A DNA stretch of 64,000 nucleotides from contig NZ_JBBYXL010000005.1 of assembly GCF_039655865.1 (NCBI RefSeq), positions 248,001 through 312,000 of the forward strand. Direction: 5' to 3'. The DNA comes from Prosthecobacter sp. SYSU 5D2 (GTDB lineage Bacteria; Verrucomicrobiota; Verrucomicrobiia; Verrucomicrobiales; Verrucomicrobiaceae). Made by a program: the position numbers and the translations under genes. The notes beneath the pieces are model-generated. The model was not told the origin of the DNA. It saw only the letters and a program-made list of their open reading frames with translations, and ran no database searches. This document shows, piece by piece, positions 59,884 to 64,000 of the stretch (position 1 is its first letter; each line of letters begins with the position of its first letter).

Positions 59884-62238
59884 ATGTCTTCACTCATTGT
59901 TATACCACGCAGACTGCTGACTGCTGTTTTGGGCTGCCTGATGACAGTGGCAGTTCCTGCTGCAACGGCCAAGTCTCCCGTCTTTGAAGACCAGGTGCTG
60001 CCGGTTTTGTATCATCACTGTTTTAGCTGCCACAGTGAAAAACAGGTGAAACCGAAAGGCGGTTTGAAGCTCGACTCCGCAGCGGCCATCATCGAAAGCG
60101 GCTCGCTCGTGCCGGGGAAACCTGAGGAGAGCGACCTGCTGGCACGGGTCTCTTTGCCGCATACGGATGAAGATGTGATGCCTCCGCTGGAAGGCGGCGC
60201 GCAGCCTTTGAGTGCAGAAGAGCGTGCCGTATTAAAGCAGTGGATCGCAGATGGTGCGGACTTTGGCGGATGGGTGAAATTTGAGCATCGCAGTCCTGCT
60301 TTGGAAATCGCAGGCGGTCCTTTGAAGAAGGATGAAACGCAACAACTGGCAGCTCAGGTGGATGCCCTGGTGCAGAAACATCATCAGTCCAAAGGCAGCC
60401 GCACGAACCCGCCGGCCAGTGATGAAACCTTTGTCCGCCGTGTCTATCTGGATGTCGCAGGCCGCATCCCCAGCCTGGAGGAAAGCACCCGGTTCCTGGA
60501 AAGTTCAGACCCGCAAAAAAGGGCCGCATTGATCCAGGAGCTTCTGGCCGGTGAAGGTTACGTCAGCCACACCTTTAACTGGAAAGCGGACAAGCTGCGC
60601 ATCGCCCCCCAGGCGCTCAGCGGCCAGCCGAAGTGGCTTTATGATGACTGGGTCAAGGAGTCCATCCGCTCCGGCATGCCCTATGATGAATTTGTCCGTC
60701 AACTCATCACCGCCACCGGCTATCTCTGGCAGACGGGAGCGGTGGGTTTTTATCTGCGCGACCTGGGCATGCCGCTGGATCACATGTCCAACCTGACGCG
60801 CATCTTTCTCGGCACGCGGATCGAGTGCGCCCAATGCCATGACCATCCTCTGGAACCGGTCACCCAGAAGGACTTTTACCAGATGGCCGCCTACACCTTC
60901 GGCGTCACCAATCTGGGAAACCCCTCAGGTTATTCCAATGCCAACGTCCGCCAGTGGCCGGAGATCCAGGCGCTCATGAAGAAAGCAGGCCCGGATGAAG
61001 CGTTGAGCCAGGGTGTGAGCCGGACCATCTCCTATCTGAAGCGCCTAACCGCAGATTCATCAAAACAGCTCACCTTTCCCAAAGACTATATTTATGACAT
61101 AGAGGCGCGCGGGAAAATAGTGGAGCCCCGTACTTTGTTTGGTGATGAAGCCCCAGCTTCTCTGGAGAACCGGCGTCAGGTCTTTGCCGAGTGGCTCACC
61201 TCTCCACGCAACCCCCGCTTTGCCACCAACATCGCCAACCTGCTCTGGAAACGGGTCATGGGCGCAGGCCTGGTGGAGCCTGTGGACAGCCTGTCCGCCA
61301 TGACGCGCTCGGAGCACGGAGGGCTGCTCACTTTTTTGACGGAAACCATGGTTAGGCTGAAATTTGATGAACGGGCTTTTCTGGCGGTGCTTCTGAACAC
61401 CCAGTTGTACCAAAGTGAAGCAGACCGTGCCACGCCGGAGACGGGGGCCCCCTTTGCGCTGCGCGGCCCATTCTTACGGCGCCTCTCCGCCGAGCAGGTG
61501 TGGGATTCCTATCTGACGCTCCTGGCCGAAGACATTGATGAGCGGAAAGGCCTGCGGCGTTATGATCACTCCGAGCTGGACAAAGACAAGCTGCTCAAAC
61601 TGACGGACATGACCGCTGAACAAGTGCTGGAGCGTGCCCGGGTGGAGATGGATCATCGCATCAACCACCGCGCCTATCAGCAAAGGCTGGTGGAGCAAAA
61701 TAAGCAACGCCAGGCGGCCCGCGCCAAAGGTGATGTGACCCTGGAGCGGAAACTCCAGGCTGAGCACCGCGCGGAGAACGCCCGCTTTGAGGAGGTGGCG
61801 GATGCCGTCCAGATGAACGGCTTTTATTATGCCAAGGAGACCGACCCTCGCTGGACCCGGCTGCCGCAGGACCTGGTGCGCGCCTCAGAAACCCCGCTGC
61901 CGCTGCCCATGGGCCATTTCCTGCGCCAGTTCGGCCAGTCCGACCGGCGGGAGATTGATGCCTTCCAAACAGATCCCAATACGACTCATTCCCTGGCTCT
62001 CATGAATGGAGAACTCACGTCCAAGGTGCTGGAACGATCCTCCCTTCTGCGCACGCAATTACACCCGGTCAAAGACACCGCTGAACGCACGCGGATGATT
62101 TACCAGGCCGTACTGGTGCGCCGTCCCGGTGAAGACGAGCTGCATGAGCTGGCCACCTTCTCCCAAGACAGCCCCACCCCGGATGAGGATCTCATCTGGA
62201 CGCTGCTAAACTCCCCCGAGTTTCTTTTCATCCAATAA
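59884..62238 (+). CDS. DUF1549/DUF1553 protein with cytochrome c-like N-terminus
   Basis: 784 residues with a signal peptide. Near the N-terminus the haem-binding motif C-F-S-C-H (Cys46, Cys49, His50) belongs to a planctomycete-type cytochrome c domain. DUF1549 follows (R-V-Y-L-D-V-A-G-R-I-P, then a second C-A-Q-C-H-D-H-P). The C-terminal DUF1553 ends with L-N-S-P-E-F-L-F-I-Q. These proteins sit at the outer cell compartment and are typically paired with DUF1501 proteins, as here; their substrate is unproven. 14 nt downstream of the sigma partner gene. Confidence 0.92.
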   Translation: MSSLIVIPRRLLTAVLGCLMTVAVPAATAKSPVFEDQVLPVLYHHCFSCHSEKQVKPKGGLKLDSAAAIIESGSLVPGKPEESDLLARVSLPHTDEDVMPPLEGGAQPLSAEERAVLKQWIADGADFGGWVKFEHRSPALEIAGGPLKKDETQQLAAQVDALVQKHHQSKGSRTNPPASDETFVRRVYLDVAGRIPSLEESTRFLESSDPQKRAALIQELLAGEGYVSHTFNWKADKLRIAPQALSGQPKWLYDDWVKESIRSGMPYDEFVRQLITATGYLWQTGAVGFYLRDLGMPLDHMSNLTRIFLGTRIECAQCHDHPLEPVTQKDFYQMAAYTFGVTNLGNPSGYSNANVRQWPEIQALMKKAGPDEALSQGVSRTISYLKRLTADSSKQLTFPKDYIYDIEARGKIVEPRTLFGDEAPASLENRRQVFAEWLTSPRNPRFATNIANLLWKRVMGAGLVEPVDSLSAMTRSEHGGLLTFLTETMVRLKFDERAFLAVLLNTQLYQSEADRATPETGAPFALRGPFLRRLSAEQVWDSYLTLLAEDIDERKGLRRYDHSELDKDKLLKLTDMTAEQVLERARVEMDHRINHRAYQQRLVEQNKQRQAARAKGDVTLERKLQAEHRAENARFEEVADAVQMNGFYYAKETDPRWTRLPQDLVRASETPLPLPMGHFLRQFGQSDRREIDAFQTDPNTTHSLALMNGELTSKVLERSSLLRTQLHPVKDTAERTRMIYQAVLVRRPGEDELHELATFSQDSPTPDEDLIWTLLNSPEFLFIQ

Positions 62239-62257
62239 CCTCGCCTCCTTGCCGACC

Positions 62258-63499
62258 ATGAAAGACTTCAACCGCCGCCGCTTCATCGAGGCCTTTGCCG
62301 CGTCCTGCATGGGCGTGAGGATGCTGCACGCCGCGCCTGCTCAGGGCCGGGTCAAAAGCGTCATCTACCTCTACCTGCGCGGGGGTCTCTCCCATGTGGA
62401 CACCTTTGATCCGAAACCCGGCAGGCCCGAGATGGCCGGTGTGGGCACTATCAAAACCCAAGCCGATGGCGTGCTTGTCTCCGAGTGGTTCCCCAAGATG
62501 GCCCGGCAGATGCAGCATGTGGCGCTGGTACGCTCCATGACCTCCACCCAGGGCGTGCATGAAAACGGCAACTACCTCGCACACACCAGCTACTTTTCCA
62601 CGCCGACGATCACCCATCCCTGTCTCGGCTCCTGGGCGGCGAAGCTGCTCGGCTCCGCCAACCCGCTGCTGCCGGGCAACATCCTCATCAATGGCAGCTC
62701 CGGGCATCCCGGCAGCGGCTACATGGCGGCGGACCTGGCCCCACTGCCGATCGTGGATCCCGGTGCCGGGCTGCAAAACGCCGCCCTCCCTCCTAAGGTG
62801 ACCGAGCGGGACTTCACCCGCCGCAGCGCCATGGCACAGGCCGTTGGCAAACGTTTTGTCGAGCACGCCCCGCATCGGGATGCAGCGGCCTACCTGAAAG
62901 TGCAACAAGAAGCCATCGCCCTGATGAAGAGTGAAGACTTGAAGGTCTTCGACATTTCCCGTGAATCTGCCCAAACGCGCGCGGCTTATGGCGAGCACAC
63001 TTTTGGTAAAGGCTGCCTGCTGGCCCGACGCCTGGTGGAAAGCGGCGTCCGTTTTGTCGAGGTGGAGGATGATCAGAACTGGGACACCCACAATGACCAG
63101 GTGGCCTCCATGCGCAACATGACGCCCAGTGCCGATCAAAGCATGGCTGCCCTGCTGGAGGACCTGCATCAGCGCGGGCTTCTTGATTCCACCCTCGTCG
63201 TCATGGCCACAGAATTCGGCCGCTCTCCGCAGATCAACGAAGTCACCGCCGGGCGTGGTCATCATCCGGGCGTCTTCACCTGGTGGCTGGCAGGCGGCGG
63301 TGTGAAAGGCGGGTATGTTTATGGCAAGTCCGATGAGGCTGGCGAGCGCGTGGCCGAGAGACCCGTCACCATGCAGGACTTCAACGCCACCGTTGCCCAC
63401 GCGTTAGGCATGGATCTGAAGCACATCGAGCACTCCCCATCCGGCCGCCCCTTCACCGTTGCGGACAAGGGCCAGGCCATCTCTGAACTCTTCGCCTGA
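62258..63499 (+). CDS. DUF1501 (Tat-exported) protein
   Basis: 413 residues from the ATG at 62258. The start N-R-R-R-F-I-E-A-F-A-A-S-C is a twin-arginine signal. Alkaline phosphatase-like core: Y-L-Y-L-R-G-G-L-S-H-V-D-T-F-D-P-K-P, D-D-Q-N-W-D-T-H, and M-A-T-E-F-G-R-S-P with G-R-G-H-H-P-G-V. Metal-dependent hydrolase fold related to sulfatases but of unproven activity. Directly downstream of its usual DUF1549/DUF1553 partner (20-nt gap). Confidence 0.92.
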   Translation: MKDFNRRRFIEAFAASCMGVRMLHAAPAQGRVKSVIYLYLRGGLSHVDTFDPKPGRPEMAGVGTIKTQADGVLVSEWFPKMARQMQHVALVRSMTSTQGVHENGNYLAHTSYFSTPTITHPCLGSWAAKLLGSANPLLPGNILINGSSGHPGSGYMAADLAPLPIVDPGAGLQNAALPPKVTERDFTRRSAMAQAVGKRFVEHAPHRDAAAYLKVQQEAIALMKSEDLKVFDISRESAQTRAAYGEHTFGKGCLLARRLVESGVRFVEVEDDQNWDTHNDQVASMRNMTPSADQSMAALLEDLHQRGLLDSTLVVMATEFGRSPQINEVTAGRGHHPGVFTWWLAGGGVKGGYVYGKSDEAGERVAERPVTMQDFNATVAHALGMDLKHIEHSPSGRPFTVADKGQAISELFA

Positions 63500-63518
63500 A
63501 GCCCGGCTGACTGCCCTC

Positions 63519-64000
63519 ATGAAAATCGCTGCCCTTGTTTCACTGCTTTCACTTGCGCTGCTGACCTGCCTTCAGGCCCAGCCGGAATTCCGCCCCGAGT
63601 TCATTGCCATTCATTCGCCGGTGACACTGAGTTTCAAAAATCTCAAAGCCAGCAGCCCCATCTACAACCTCCCTGCCTTTAAGCTCCAGGATGAACGGCT
63701 GGAACGCGATGTCTTCAAAATCGGCGAGGTCATTTCACTCACTGAGCCCGCCATTGAAAAGACGGGTGAAAGCACTCGCTGGAAATTCATTCACGAAGCC
63801 ATCGAAGTGGAAGCCGAGCTGTCCCAAGGCAAGCTAAGCTACACCTTCACACCCAAAAAACCTGGCACATGGACCGTGGCCTTCAGCGGCGCACCAGCGG
63901 CGGCCATGGAAGACGTGATCGAACTCTTCCAGCCTCTGGTCTGGAACGGCCGCCGCCTGCCCGAAGAAAGTTTTCTTATTCCCGATGACATCTGTTCCAT
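63519..64000 (+). CDS. Secreted hypothetical protein, 3'-truncated by the window
   Basis: Opens at the ATG 63519 and runs to the right edge without a stop, so about 160 residues are seen. Signal peptide K-I-A-A-L-V-S-L-L-S-L-A-L-L-T-C-L-Q-A. The visible mature part is beta-rich (F-I-A-I-H-S-P-V-T-L-S-F, Y-T-F-T-P-K-K-P-G-T-W-T-V-A-F-S-G) and unlike the other genes here. 20 nt after the DUF1501 gene in the same direction, so it belongs to the same transcript. Function unknown. Confidence 0.75.
   Translation, partial: MKIAALVSLLSLALLTCLQAQPEFRPEFIAIHSPVTLSFKNLKASSPIYNLPAFKLQDERLERDVFKIGEVISLTEPAIEKTGESTRWKFIHEAIEVEAELSQGKLSYTFTPKKPGTWTVAFSGAPAAAMEDVIELFQPLVWNGRRLPEESFLIPDDICS

Noticed and set aside
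62228..63400. Minus-strand frame of 390 codons opposite the DUF1501 gene
   Set aside because: Antisense to a family with all expected motifs; no domain seen.

Overview
The window looks like a chromosomal segment of a member of the Verrucomicrobiota, most like the Verrucomicrobiaceae (Prosthecobacter/Verrucomicrobium relatives). This is inferred from gene content, not from a marker gene. The supporting content is several formylglycine-type sulfatases, a DUF1549/DUF1553 protein next to a DUF1501 protein, an ECF sigma factor of the Planctomycetes/Verrucomicrobia type with a membrane partner, a PEP-CTERM protein, a DUF5722 protein, and very large secreted beta-rich proteins. Base composition is GC-rich throughout, so long antisense open frames are common and are treated as shadows.

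Layout. (1) 1-16529: a plus-strand operon of four overlapping genes. They are a >3100-residue protein cut by the left edge, a secreted protein with TSP3, CSPG, RTX-like and cadherin-like parts, a SurA/PpiC-type lipoprotein foldase, and a secreted protein with Ig-like domains. (2) 16737-26022: comM, then a carbohydrate-flavoured set (secreted glycosidase-like protein, sulfatase, zinc dehydrogenase, ConA-like protein, SDR, glycosyltransferase). Two of its promoters share a 28-bp direct-repeat site. (3) 26208-29882: a solo 1224-residue secreted protein with the same C-terminal module as region 1, followed by a clear terminator. (4) 29998-33708: a fused ketosynthase plus degenerate ketosynthase gene, divergent from a degenerate acyl-adenylating enzyme. 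A short repeat is inserted in frame as the linker of the fusion. (5) 33847-40512: DUF5722 protein, catalase KatE, xylose isomerase and a PAS-AraC regulator, with strong terminators. (6) 40513-40999: the longest gene-free stretch, holding a probable 6S RNA on the minus strand with its own terminator. (7) 41000-51434: a small channel-like membrane protein with a CoA-binding protein, an esterase, a Phd/PIN toxin-antitoxin pair, and a minus-strand run of universal stress protein, cation/proton antiporter, P-type ATPase, D-lactate dehydrogenase and SDR, then an AraC regulator. (8) 51577-64000: an all-plus cluster of NanA/DapA-like lyase, sialidase-like protein, PEP-CTERM protein, second sialidase-like protein, two sulfatases, ECF sigma factor, its membrane partner, DUF1549/1553 cytochrome-like protein, DUF1501 protein and a truncated secreted protein.

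How it fits together. Regions 2 and 8 suggest degradation of sulfated and possibly sialylated glycans: secreted sulfatases and propeller hydrolases outside, aldolase, isomerase and dehydrogenases inside, under AraC-type control. Region 1 looks like a unit for building very large exported proteins with a dedicated foldase. Region 7 looks like a stress, ion and fermentation block. The most novel-looking items are the shared C-terminal module of the giant secreted proteins, the possible Tc-toxin-like tail of the first protein, the repeat-linked KS-KS fusion, and the 6S-like RNA. No tRNA, rRNA, CRISPR array or transposase gene was seen.
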